DNA of 61,771 bases from a bacterium HR17 (GTDB lineage: Bacteria; Armatimonadota; Fervidibacteria; Fervidibacterales; Fervidibacteraceae), in the NCBI GenBank assembly GCA_002898575.1, contig BEHT01000020.1:1-61771 (forward strand). The letters are read 5' to 3'. The notes beneath the pieces were generated by a model. It searched no databases. It was given only the letters and a program-made list of their open reading frames with translations, and had not been told where the DNA came from. The translations under genes were made by a program, and so were the position numbers. This document shows positions 51,790-60,370 of the stretch, piece after piece. Each line of letters opens with the position of its first letter. Positions within the stretch are counted from its first letter, which is position 1.

Positions 51790-52671
51790 TCATTGCGCTA
51801 AGCCAATGACTTTATTGCGCAAGACGCCGATGTTTTCAACGCCCGTCTCCACGATGTCGCCGACTTGCAGCAACCTTGGCGGCTTGCGGAAGACACCGAC
51901 GCCGGCGGGCGTGCCCGTCGCGATGACATCGCCGGGGCGGAGGGTGAAGCACTGTGAAATGAAGGCAACGATGTCGGGGATTTTGAAGATCATGTTCGCT
52001 GTCGTGCTGTCCTGCAACCGTTCACCGTTGACGGCGCACCACAGCCGCAAGTTTTGCGGGTCGCTGATTTCGTCGGGCGTGACCAAGCACGGTCCCATCG
52101 GAGCGAAGGTGTCAAAACTCTTCGCCCGAAACCATTGGCTTTCGCGGAACTGAATATCGCGGGCGCTGACATCGTTGATGACGGTGTAACCGGCGATGAC
52201 GCTCTTCACTTGCTCAGGCGAGAGTTGTTTGGCGCGTTTGCCGATAACGATGGCGAGTTCCACTTCGTAGTCCAACTGCGTCACTTGCGGTGGGTAAACG
52301 ATGTCGTCAAAGGGTCCGACGGTGCAAGCAGGGGCTTTGGCGAACAACAGCGGGTTAGGAGGGGGCTCTTGGTGCCCTTCTTCAGCGTGGTCGCGGTAGT
52401 TGAGCCCCAGCGCGATGATGGTGCGGGGTTCAGGGATGGGAGCCCCCCACCGAACGCCGTCGGCTTCCACCAACGCCGCTGCTTGCAACTCGGCGACAGG
52501 TGCGCTCAGCACTTTATACGCCAACGCCCAATAGTCGCCGTCCAAGAAGGCGATGGGGTCGGGCGGGATAGACCCGCGCGATGCGATGTTCAGGTCCACG
52601 ATGTGCCGTCCACCGTCCACGAGGGCACCCAATCGCTCTTCACCCCGTTCGCCGTAAGTGACCAACCGCAT
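51790..52671 (-). CDS. Fumarylacetoacetate hydrolase family protein
   Basis: 293-residue enzyme of the FAH superfamily, which cleaves or isomerises C-C bonds in diketo acids (e.g. fumarylpyruvate hydrolase, HpcE-type isomerases). The substrate-loop segment IIALGLNYRDHAEE and the metal site in LDYEVELAIVIGK (E-x-E...), then YTVINDVSARDIQFR, FAPMGPCLV and DVIATGTPAGVG are all typical. ATG 52671 is 7 nt after AGGGGGA. It lies 38 nt downstream of ftsA in the position where ftsZ is normally found. Its metabolic link to division is probably accidental. Confidence 0.92.
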   Translation of the reverse strand: MRLVTYGERGEERLGALVDGGRHIVDLNIASRGSIPPDPIAFLDGDYWALAYKVLSAPVAELQAAALVEADGVRWGAPIPEPRTIIALGLNYRDHAEEGHQEPPPNPLLFAKAPACTVGPFDDIVYPPQVTQLDYEVELAIVIGKRAKQLSPEQVKSVIAGYTVINDVSARDIQFRESQWFRAKSFDTFAPMGPCLVTPDEISDPQNLRLWCAVNGERLQDSTTANMIFKIPDIVAFISQCFTLRPGDVIATGTPAGVGVFRKPPRLLQVGDIVETGVENIGVLRNKVIGLAQ

Positions 52672-52709
52672 TGACTTTTCCCCCTTTTTCTGCCGTGCAG
52701 TTTTGTTTT

Positions 52710-53957
52710 TCAACGCCACCAACTTTTGACGCGCCGCATCAATCGGTCAACCCATCGGCGCCATGAAGAAGGCGGTGCCGCTGTCTCGCGGTGCTGGCGA
52801 ATGCCGTGCAAGACCAAGCCGACCAGCGTCGCATACATCGGGTTGCGCAACTCGTGAGGGGATCCAGGGGCAACCATCGGTTCACCGAGGCGTACGGGCA
52901 AGTTGAACACTTCCTGCGCCAGTTCCACGACACCGTCCAACAACGAGCCACCGCCCGTGAGGACGACGCCGCCCGCCATCAGCGTCGTCCAGCCGCCTTG
53001 GTGAAGTCGCTCCGCCGCCAATTCAAACAATTCACGCATGCGCGGTTCAATGATTTCTGCCAGCGCTTTGCGGGTGACGGGACGGGGTTTTCCTTGCCCC
53101 AACTCCAGCACTTCTACTGTTTCGTCACCTGCGCGGTGGGGCAAAGCGCTCCCGTAAGTGACTTTAAGCCGTTCGGCTTCTTCTAGGGGCGTGCGCAAGC
53201 CGATGGCGAGGTCGCGGGTGACATGGTTGCCTCCGACCGGCAACGCGAAGGTATCCATCAACGAGCCGTCCAAAAACACAGCGACATCGGTCGTGCCCCC
53301 GCCGATGTCCATGACGACGGTGCCCAGTTCACGCTCACTTTCTGAAAGGACGGCTTCGCCGGCAGCGAGGGGTTCCAACACCATGCCAGCGACTTCCACA
53401 CCGGCGCGACGGACACATGCATCCAAACTGCGCACGAAGGAGATGTCGGCGGTGATGACCAACGCTTGCATCTTCACTTCACGGGCGGCTAACCCCAGTG
53501 GGCGGCGGATACCCCCGACACCGTTGACGACAAATTGGCGGGGCACTATGTGCAGAACGATTTGGTCGTCCCGCTGGAATTGGCGTCGGGCGCGTCGGTG
53601 CAGTTCGTCCAGATGCGTCGTGTTGATGTGCACATCGTCACCCGACAACGATAAGGACACATTGGTGGGATGGGCACGGATGTGGTGTCCCGTGATCCCG
53701 ACCCACACCGATTGAATTTGGGCACCGCCGGTCTGTTCGGCGCGCTCTAGGCTCTCCGCGATAGCGGCAGCGGCTTCCTCAAAATCCACGACCGTCGCCC
53801 GCTGCACGCCGCGGGACCGCACGGACGAAAAACTGACTGTATCCCAACCGTCGGGCAGGACACGGGCGATCAAAGTGCCCACCTTCGTCGTTCCCACATC
53901 CAACCCGACGACATAAATCGCCGGAGTGCCCCACAGCACGCCGTTGTCACCCCGCAT
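52710..53957 (-). CDS. ftsA: Cell division protein FtsA
   Basis: Actin-like protein that tethers FtsZ to the membrane and recruits the divisome. The 415-residue protein has phosphate-1 LDVGTTKVG, the SHS2/1C region with EVKMQALVITADISFV, phosphate-2 VVMDIGGGTTDVAVF and adenosine motif GVVLTGGGSLLDG. The C-terminal RRWVDRLMRRVKSWWR is the membrane-targeting amphipathic helix. ATG 53957 overlaps the end of the DUF1290 gene by 11 nt. ftsZ does not follow, which is unusual for a dcw cluster. Confidence 0.95.
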   Translation of the reverse strand: MRGDNGVLWGTPAIYVVGLDVGTTKVGTLIARVLPDGWDTVSFSSVRSRGVQRATVVDFEEAAAAIAESLERAEQTGGAQIQSVWVGITGHHIRAHPTNVSLSLSGDDVHINTTHLDELHRRARRQFQRDDQIVLHIVPRQFVVNGVGGIRRPLGLAAREVKMQALVITADISFVRSLDACVRRAGVEVAGMVLEPLAAGEAVLSESERELGTVVMDIGGGTTDVAVFLDGSLMDTFALPVGGNHVTRDLAIGLRTPLEEAERLKVTYGSALPHRAGDETVEVLELGQGKPRPVTRKALAEIIEPRMRELFELAAERLHQGGWTTLMAGGVVLTGGGSLLDGVVELAQEVFNLPVRLGEPMVAPGSPHELRNPMYATLVGLVLHGIRQHRETAAPPSSWRRWVDRLMRRVKSWWR

Positions 53958-54360
53958 GGGTCACCCGCTGCCGCCACCGCTGCAGCAGGATGCGCCGAAC
54001 GATCGCCAAATTGTTGAAAATGCGGGTGCCGAAGGCGACCGATGCTGCCAACGCGAAGTCCACATTGAGCCAATCGCCCAGATACGCCAGCGTCGCCGCT
54101 GCGACCATGTTGACGAAAAAGCCCGACAAAAAGACGCCCGTGTCGTAGGTGCCTTCCATCCGCGAGCGCAGTGCCCCCAAAGTGGCGTCCAGCGCCGCCA
54201 GCAACGCCAGCCCCAAGTAAGCGGGCAACCGCTGCTGGAAGGCAGGAGGCAGCCACCCTAAGGGCGACACGAAGAAGCCGACGAGTAGCCCGACCAGCAA
54301 AGCGACCAAACCCAGCCACATGCTTCTCGCGCCCCATCCGTTGGCAGGATGCCCCGTCAT
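53947..54360 (-). CDS. sbp: Small basic protein family membrane protein (DUF1290, Sbp)
   Basis: 137-residue membrane protein of the DUF1290 family, found between DUF881 genes and ftsA in Firmicutes and others; function unknown but tied to division by location. It has about three transmembrane segments, the diagnostic YLGLALLAALDATLGALRSRMEG, then FLSGFFVNMVAAATLAYLGDWLNVD and AVAFGTRIFNNLAIVRR-type end. ATG 54360 overlaps the DUF881 stop as ATGA; an internal ATG at residue 14 would give the more usual length. Confidence 0.88.
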   Translation of the reverse strand: MTGHPANGWGARSMWLGLVALLVGLLVGFFVSPLGWLPPAFQQRLPAYLGLALLAALDATLGALRSRMEGTYDTGVFLSGFFVNMVAAATLAYLGDWLNVDFALAASVAFGTRIFNNLAIVRRILLQRWRQRVTHAG

Positions 54361-55070
54361 TCTATCGGGCGGGCAAACTGCAGTGGCGGCGTCACGCTCA
54401 ACGACGGCACGATGACATCCTTGTGCTGCGAAATCGTGACGGGAATGCCCGCTGCCTGTAGATCGTCCACGATGCCTTTGGGCATCGTCAGTGCCTTCAG
54501 CAATTTGTCTGGGTCACCGATGGCAACGACCTCGTAAGGCGGACTAATGGTCGCCCCATTGACGGTGATGAGGCTGCCGACACAGCGGATAGCGGTCGTC
54601 GCGACAATCCGCTGGTCGTTGATGGCGATAGCCTCTGCACCCGCGTTGCGCAACTCGTTGACGATCATCAGCAAGTCGGTGTCGTGGACGATGCCAAAGG
54701 AAGGGTCACCGATGGACGGTTTAGGGGCGTCCGTGACGCGGACGATAATGCCCGGTCCCCGCACCCGCGTCAAGCCCGCAAGCACCCGTAACCGTTGCAG
54801 TTCCGCCGTTAGCCGTTCGGTAATGCTGCGCCCTTCCGCCATCGCCTGCTCGTAGTTACGCAATTGTTCCCGCAGTTTATCTACCTCTTGCCGCAAGTGG
54901 CGGATTTCGTCTTGCGCGCTGGCTAAACGGTCAATCAAAACGACGGCGCGAGCCCCTTGCGGGGCTTGCTGGGAACTGAGGGTGCGCACCTGCACCGCAA
55001 TCAACAAGCCGAGGGTGAAGCAAATAGCGACAACGGCAAACCGTTGCTCCCATTGGGACGCCGAGCGCAT
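54357..55070 (-). CDS. DUF881 family protein of the division cluster
   Basis: 237-residue protein anchored by one N-terminal transmembrane segment (FAVVAICFTLGLLIAVQV), then a coiled coil (~45-95), then the DUF881 domain with GPGIIVRVTDAP, HDTDLLMIVNELRNAGAEAIAINDQRI and ISPPYEVVAIGD. Members occur with ftsQ, Sbp and ftsA in many Gram-positive genomes; the function is unknown, probably at the cell envelope. ATG 55070 follows AAGGTGA. Cotranscribed with both neighbours. Confidence 0.92.
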   Translation of the reverse strand: MRSASQWEQRFAVVAICFTLGLLIAVQVRTLSSQQAPQGARAVVLIDRLASAQDEIRHLRQEVDKLREQLRNYEQAMAEGRSITERLTAELQRLRVLAGLTRVRGPGIIVRVTDAPKPSIGDPSFGIVHDTDLLMIVNELRNAGAEAIAINDQRIVATTAIRCVGSLITVNGATISPPYEVVAIGDPDKLLKALTMPKGIVDDLQAAGIPVTISQHKDVIVPSLSVTPPLQFARPIE

Positions 55071-55102
55071 TGGATGTCACCTTCTCTATCTTTCACCCAC
55101 GC

Positions 55103-55774
55103 CTACGGACGAGTTTGATACCAAACGCTGATCGCCGTCAGACCGCTCAGGTCAGCCACCCACGGCGGCGTTAAACCCATTTGTTTGCGCAACGCTATGC
55201 CTAACCGCACCTTCATGGGCAAGGCGAACCGATTACCTAACCGCAGCCATGTGTTGTCAGGGAGACAAACAGCGACCTCGCCAAATTGGCTGACCCAAAC
55301 AGCCCGCACAGGCACGCGCTCTCTCGCGCACACGGTCAGCGTTTGATACACTGCAGGCATACATTTTTGCACCGATTCACGCGGGGGTAACAACAGGAGC
55401 GGAAAACCAGTTGCTGTCAAGGGCACCTGCACCCATCGTCGTCCGTGACAATCTACCAACGCCCCTTTGTCCCCTTGCGGCACAATGCCCAGCAAGCGGG
55501 GGGCTTGGGCAGTGATAACGACGGTGTGGGGAAAACGCCATCGCACCTTCACGGAGCCGACCAATTCGCCCTTTAACCACGCTTCCACCCGCTGAGGCGT
55601 TGCCCACCAGAAAGGACGCCCCAAAAGTTGCGCGTTCACGCGCGCCATCGCGCCGAACCCGATGGGGGCATCACCCTCCCACGCGACCCGACGCACCATC
55701 GTGCCGGCTGTCAGCCCTATCAGCAGGACGACCACCGCACTCGCTCGCACGACCCATCGGCGATAGCGCTTCAT
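55103..55774 (-). CDS. ftsQ: Cell division protein FtsQ/DivIB
   Basis: 223-residue bitopic membrane protein of the divisome. A short basic N-tail and one transmembrane segment (ASAVVVLLIGLTAGTMV) precede an extracytoplasmic part with a POTRA-like domain and a beta domain (SVKVRWRFPHTVVITAQAPRLL pattern, in parts; ALVDCHGRRW). Sequence conservation in this family is low, so the call rests on topology, the PRLLGIV...LVD pattern and position between ddl and the DUF881-ftsA genes. ATG 55774 is close behind GGAG. Confidence 0.82.
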   Translation of the reverse strand: MKRYRRWVVRASAVVVLLIGLTAGTMVRRVAWEGDAPIGFGAMARVNAQLLGRPFWWATPQRVEAWLKGELVGSVKVRWRFPHTVVITAQAPRLLGIVPQGDKGALVDCHGRRWVQVPLTATGFPLLLLPPRESVQKCMPAVYQTLTVCARERVPVRAVWVSQFGEVAVCLPDNTWLRLGNRFALPMKVRLGIALRKQMGLTPPWVADLSGLTAISVWYQTRP

Positions 55775-55803
55775 AATCTCCAGCCACCTGCCTGTAGGGC
55801 GTT

Positions 55804-56844
55804 TTAACCTGTCGGTGCCGCGAGGGCATCCTCCACCAACATTTGCACCAACGCCTCAAATGACCACCCAGCCGCCCGCGCAGCATCGGGCACCAAACTT
55901 ACTTCCGTCATGCCGGGGATAGCGTTCAGTTCCAGCACGAAAAGCCGCTCGGCTGCGTCCACCATCATGTCGGTGCGCGTGACGCCCCGGCACCGCAGCA
56001 AAGTGTGAATGCGCACCGCTATCACTTGCGCTTCCCGCTGCGCTCGTTCCGAGACGGATTGAGGCGGGATATGGTGTTCCGCCATCCCTGGCGTGTATTT
56101 TGTAGCGTAGTCAAAAAATTGGGTCTTAGGCACGATTTCCACGACGGGCAACGCCTGGGCGCTTTCGCCCTGACCGATGACGGCGACGGTGATCTCCGCG
56201 CCCACAATGCGCCGCTCCACTAACGCTTCTGGGTCGTAGCGCAACGCTTCCGCAAGCGCCGCTCGCAACGCCTCGCGGTCGGGTTTTTCTACGACGCTGG
56301 CACCGATGGTGGAACCTTGTGCCGCTGGTTTGACGACGCACGGATAGCCCAGCCGCTCTTCCACCGCATCTATTGCACCGTGCGGGTCGCGCTCAAACGC
56401 CAACCGGGTCACGACGGCATGGTCTGGGGTCGGAATGCCCTCCGCAACCAAGAGCCGCTTGAAATGGATTTTGTTCATCGCCAGAAAGCAGGCGGTCGGC
56501 GGGGAAAAGGCGTAAGGCACCTGCAACAGTTCCAGCATCGCTTGCAGCGTCCCGTCCTCGCCGTAACCGCCGTGCAGCACCGGAACAACGACATCCGGTT
56601 GGATTGCCCCGATCCACTGGGGTAATTCCTTCGGTGAACAGAACATCAACGCCTCCGCGTTCGCTGGGGGCAAAGGGTGAGGGGGCAAGGAACCCGCGTA
56701 GCGGTAAGAAAGGTCAACGGGGAACACTTGATAGCCTCGGCGCACCAGCGCTCGTGAGACCGCTTGCCCCGACCGGAGCGAGACTTCGCGTTCGGGCGAA
56801 TCGCCTCCCATCAAGACCAAAACCCGCACCATCGCGGCGGTCAC
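55804..56844 (-). CDS. ddl: D-alanine--D-alanine ligase
   Basis: ATP-grasp enzyme that joins two D-alanines for the peptidoglycan precursor. The 346-residue protein has VLMGGDSPEREVSLRSG, HGGYGEDGTLQAMLELL, the ATP-grasp core CVVKPAAQGSTIGASVV, and metal ligands in FVLELNAIPGMTEVSLVP (E and N of LELN). The GTG start overlaps the murB stop as GTGA; an in-frame ATG four codons later is also possible. Position between murB and ftsQ is the classic dcw order. Confidence 0.95.
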   Translation of the reverse strand: MTAAMVRVLVLMGGDSPEREVSLRSGQAVSRALVRRGYQVFPVDLSYRYAGSLPPHPLPPANAEALMFCSPKELPQWIGAIQPDVVVPVLHGGYGEDGTLQAMLELLQVPYAFSPPTACFLAMNKIHFKRLLVAEGIPTPDHAVVTRLAFERDPHGAIDAVEERLGYPCVVKPAAQGSTIGASVVEKPDREALRAALAEALRYDPEALVERRIVGAEITVAVIGQGESAQALPVVEIVPKTQFFDYATKYTPGMAEHHIPPQSVSERAQREAQVIAVRIHTLLRCRGVTRTDMMVDAAERLFVLELNAIPGMTEVSLVPDAARAAGWSFEALVQMLVEDALAAPTG

Positions 56845-57752
56845 CCGTCCTCGCCGACGATTTGCACTTCATACTCCAGCGCGATACCGAACTTGTCAAG
56901 GACGGTTTGACGCATCACCTCTGCCAACGCCAACACATCCTTCGCCGTCGCCTTGCCCAAATTGACGATGAAGTTGGCATGAACGGTGGAAACTTGCGCG
57001 TCGCCGATGCGCACGCCTTTTAACCCTGCGGCTTCCAACAGCCGTCCCGCACGGTCGCCGGGCGGGTTTTTGAAGATGCAACCGGCGCACGGTAGGTTGA
57101 CCGGTTGCGTTTTCCGCCGGTAGTGCCAACGCTGGCGGATGCGATCCATGACGGCGGTCGGGCTGTCAGGGTGGAGCGCCAGCGCCACACTGACCACGAC
57201 GAGCCCGTGCTCCCGCAGGTTGCTCCAACGGTAACCGAACTGCAAATCCTTGGCGGTCAACTCGCGCATCTCTCCGTCGCTGTCTACGACGGTGACCCGG
57301 CGGACTCGTTGCCCGATGAAATCCTCGGCGGTTCCCGCGTTAGAAATGAGCGCCCCGCCGACCGTGCCGGGCACGCCCGTGCAACATTCCAAGCCACCTA
57401 AACCCCGTTGCGCGGCTCTCACGAGCAAATGGGGCAAATACGCCCCCCCGCCGACTTCCACTTCCGTCGTGTCAAAGTTGATCTGAGCCAACTCTCCTGT
57501 CAAGTGCAAAACGATGCCGCGAATGCCGCCGTCGCGGACAATCAGGTTGCTGCCTTCGCCTAAAACGAATATCGGTAGGTCGCGCTCGCGCGCAAACTGG
57601 ATGACGCGGCGCAACTCTTCTGGCGTGCACACATGCACCAATGCGTCGGCGGGTCCGCCGACTTTCAAGGTGGTGTGCTCTGCCATCGGCGTGTTGAACT
57701 GCGGCGGTAAACTGATCAGGCGCGTCAAAAGGTGCCTGTCCTTGTCGGTCAT
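56841..57752 (-). CDS. murB: UDP-N-acetylenolpyruvoylglucosamine reductase
   Basis: FAD enzyme that reduces the enolpyruvyl group to make UDP-MurNAc. The 303-residue protein shows NTPMAEHTTLKVGGPADALV, FVLGEGSNLIVRDGG, GVPGTVGGALISNAG and the C-terminal PAGCIFKNP-type segment (PCAGCIFKNPPGDRAG), which places it in the type II group with a serine replaced by Cys in the AGCIFKNP loop. ATG 57752 lies in a run of GGAGG repeats. The stop overlaps ddl by 4 nt. Confidence 0.95.
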   Translation of the reverse strand: MTDKDRHLLTRLISLPPQFNTPMAEHTTLKVGGPADALVHVCTPEELRRVIQFARERDLPIFVLGEGSNLIVRDGGIRGIVLHLTGELAQINFDTTEVEVGGGAYLPHLLVRAAQRGLGGLECCTGVPGTVGGALISNAGTAEDFIGQRVRRVTVVDSDGEMRELTAKDLQFGYRWSNLREHGLVVVSVALALHPDSPTAVMDRIRQRWHYRRKTQPVNLPCAGCIFKNPPGDRAGRLLEAAGLKGVRIGDAQVSTVHANFIVNLGKATAKDVLALAEVMRQTVLDKFGIALEYEVQIVGEDG

Positions 57753-57793
57753 CCCTCCGTCAACCTCCGCATCGGCGGTGGTGCAAGGCGGCT

Positions 57794-59224
57794 CTAACAC
57801 CCTGGTCCCTCGTCCCCTTCAGCGCAGCGACCTGCGGCGTTAGACAACGCTGTCATCAATTTTGGTGCTATTTTGTAGATATCGCCGGCGCCGACCAATA
57901 AAACAGCGTCGTTGGGGCGCGCGAAACGGACGACTTCTGCAACTATATCGTCGCAATTGGGTGCGAACTTGACATATGTTTGCGGCGTGCGTGCACGGAC
58001 GGCGTGAGCAATTAGCTCCCCCGTGACACCCTCTGTCAGCGGCTCCGCTGCGGCGAAAATGTCCGTTACCCAAACGCCATCCGCGTTTGCGAGGGCGTCG
58101 CCAAACGCTTGCCATAACCGTTGGGTGCGGCTGTAACGGTGGGGTTGAAAGACCACCCAAAGGCGTCCTCCGCAAAACACTTGGCGCGCGGTCTGCAGCA
58201 ACGCCTGCACTTCTGTCGGATGGTGCGCATAGTCGCTCACGATAGTTATGCCGCGAACGCGCCCGATGGTTTCAAACCGACGACGCACCCCACGAAACTG
58301 GGCGAGGGCGTCAGCGACGACAAAAAAGGGCGTTTGGGTCAGTTCCAAACATGTGCACAACGCCGCCAAGGCGTTGGCGACATTGTGTTCGCCAGGCACG
58401 CGCAGCCGCACCTCACCCAACTCGCGCGGACGACGCCGCACCCGAAATCGCCACGTCCCATCGGGACAGGGTGCGACAGCGTAGGCGGTGTAGTCAGCTT
58501 CGTTGCGCACCCCGAACCCCACCCACCAAACAGGGCGGGACACCGTGAACGGCAACCGACGGGCACGCGGGCAGTCCGCGTTGACCACCAACAACCCCTC
58601 CGCGCTCAGGCGCGCGGCGAACGCGGCGAAGGCGGCTGTCACGGCGTCTTCATCGGCATAATGGTCGGGATGGTCCAACTCAATGTTGGTGACGACGATG
58701 TGGGTCGGCGAAAGTTTCAAAAAGGAGCCATCGGACTCATCAGCCTCCACGACCATCCAGTCGCTATGCCCGATGCGGCAGTTGCCCTCAAAATTGATGA
58801 CCTCCGCACCGACCAGCACTGTCGGGTCGTAGCCCAGACAAGCAAGGATGTGCCCGATCATCGCCGTCGTTGTGCTTTTGCCGTGGGTGCCAGCGACCGC
58901 GATGGAGGTTTTGCCGTGCAGCAAAAGCGCTAATGCATCCGTCCTGTGCAGCGTTGGCAACCCCCTCTGTCGCGCCGCCACCAATTCAGGGTTGTCCGCA
59001 GCGATGGCGCTGCTGACGATGACCGCTTCCGCGTCGCCGACCTGATGGGCGGCATGCCCGATGAACACTTTTGCCCCTTTACGCTGCAACCGCTCCGTGT
59101 AAGACGACCCCTCCAAATCCGAACCTGACACTTGCACCCCTTCCGCCAACAGCACCTCGGCAATCGCGCTCATGCCCGCCCCTCCGATACCGACCATGTG
59201 CACCTTGCGGTAAGGAAACGCCAT
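57794..59224 (-). CDS. murC: UDP-N-acetylmuramate--L-alanine ligase
   Basis: Adds L-alanine to UDP-MurNAc with ATP. The 476-residue Mur ligase has the N-terminal Rossmann GIGGAGMSAIAEVL, the P-loop GTHGKSTTT, central motifs VVEADESDGSF and NIELDHPDHY, PGEHNVANALAA and YAHHPTEV. ATG 59224 follows GGGAGG. It lies between murG and murB with 36-41 nt gaps, in the usual order. Confidence 0.96.
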   Translation of the reverse strand: MAFPYRKVHMVGIGGAGMSAIAEVLLAEGVQVSGSDLEGSSYTERLQRKGAKVFIGHAAHQVGDAEAVIVSSAIAADNPELVAARQRGLPTLHRTDALALLLHGKTSIAVAGTHGKSTTTAMIGHILACLGYDPTVLVGAEVINFEGNCRIGHSDWMVVEADESDGSFLKLSPTHIVVTNIELDHPDHYADEDAVTAAFAAFAARLSAEGLLVVNADCPRARRLPFTVSRPVWWVGFGVRNEADYTAYAVAPCPDGTWRFRVRRRPRELGEVRLRVPGEHNVANALAALCTCLELTQTPFFVVADALAQFRGVRRRFETIGRVRGITIVSDYAHHPTEVQALLQTARQVFCGGRLWVVFQPHRYSRTQRLWQAFGDALANADGVWVTDIFAAAEPLTEGVTGELIAHAVRARTPQTYVKFAPNCDDIVAEVVRFARPNDAVLLVGAGDIYKIAPKLMTALSNAAGRCAEGDEGPGC

Positions 59225-59260
59225 GTCCCGTTCGCCTCCCGCGATGTCGGGCAAAGCCGC

Positions 59261-60370
59261 TCACTGCACGCCCAAGAATGTCAGAATAATGTCCACGATT
59301 GCCTCTGCCGCGTGCGGTTTGGCGAGGGCGCGAGCGGCACCGCGCATCGTCGCCAACCGTTCTTCATCGTGCAACAACGCTAGCACCGTTTTTGCCAAGC
59401 GTTCGCCCGTCAACTCGGCATCCAACACCATGTCCGCTGCACCCCGCCGCACGACGCTCAACGCGTTAAACCGCTGATGGTCGTAAATCGCAAACGGATA
59501 AGGCACCAAAATTGCAGGCACGCCGGCGACCAATAACTCAGCGATGGAACTGGAACCCGCCCGCGAGACGGCTAAATCGGCGGCATGCAAAAGTTTGGGA
59601 ATGTCTTCGCGGTAGCCGAAAGGACGATAGCGCGACCGCCACGCAGGGGGCAGCGCAGCGTGGAGGCGCTGGGCTTCGGCTTCCCAGTGCCGACCACACG
59701 CGTGCACGATGTGCAAAGACGGTTCTGCCATCAAGCGGGGCAACGCGTCCCACACCGCTTCGTTCAACCGGCGCGCCCCTTGACTGCCGCCAAAGACCAA
59801 CAGTAAGCGGTCCGCCGCCGTTAAGCCCAACTGCTTACGGACGGTATCGCGGTCACCCTCACGCACCTCAGGGCGCACGGGTGTGCCTGTCCAAGCAGCG
59901 CGTCCCGGCGGGAAAAAGGCGGTGGCTTCAGGAAAGCCAGTAACGATGAAACACGCCAACCGCGCTAACCACCGATTGGTGCGCCCCGGCACAGCGTTGG
60001 CTTCAAACAACACACAACGCGCGCCGAACATACGCCCTGCCAACAGGGCGCAAACAGAAGCGTATCCACCTGTCCCGACGACGACCTGGGGGCGCCAACG
60101 CCGAAAGAGCCTGACAGTTTGCGCCAAACCGTAAAGCACCGCTGCACCGGCTGTGACCGTGCCCAACGAGACGACGCGGCGCGGAAAGGGCATCACTGCT
60201 AGCCCGTAGAACGGATAACCTCGGTCGGCAAGGAGTTGGCGGTCCAGCCCGCGAGCGGCGCCGATGAACAGCAGGTGCAAGTCAGGCAGTTTCGCCTGAG
60301 CGGCGGCGGCGATAGCGAGGGCGGGGTAGATGTGCCCCCCGGTGCCCCCGCCCGCCATCACCCAGCGCAT
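59261..60370 (-). CDS. murG: UDP-GlcNAc:undecaprenyl-PP-MurNAc-pentapeptide transferase
   Basis: Membrane-associated GT28 glycosyltransferase that makes lipid II. The 369-residue protein starts MRWVMAGGGTGGHIYPALA with the first G-loop, has GTGGYAS, the donor-site GGSQGARRLNEAV, YREDIPKLLHAADLAVSRAGSSSIAELLVAG and PAILVPYPFA. ATG 60370 follows GGAGGAGG; the upstream frame is only overlap with ftsW. The first 89 nt lie inside the end of ftsW. Confidence 0.95.
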   Translation of the reverse strand: MRWVMAGGGTGGHIYPALAIAAAAQAKLPDLHLLFIGAARGLDRQLLADRGYPFYGLAVMPFPRRVVSLGTVTAGAAVLYGLAQTVRLFRRWRPQVVVGTGGYASVCALLAGRMFGARCVLFEANAVPGRTNRWLARLACFIVTGFPEATAFFPPGRAAWTGTPVRPEVREGDRDTVRKQLGLTAADRLLLVFGGSQGARRLNEAVWDALPRLMAEPSLHIVHACGRHWEAEAQRLHAALPPAWRSRYRPFGYREDIPKLLHAADLAVSRAGSSSIAELLVAGVPAILVPYPFAIYDHQRFNALSVVRRGAADMVLDAELTGERLAKTVLALLHDEERLATMRGAARALAKPHAAEAIVDIILTFLGVQ

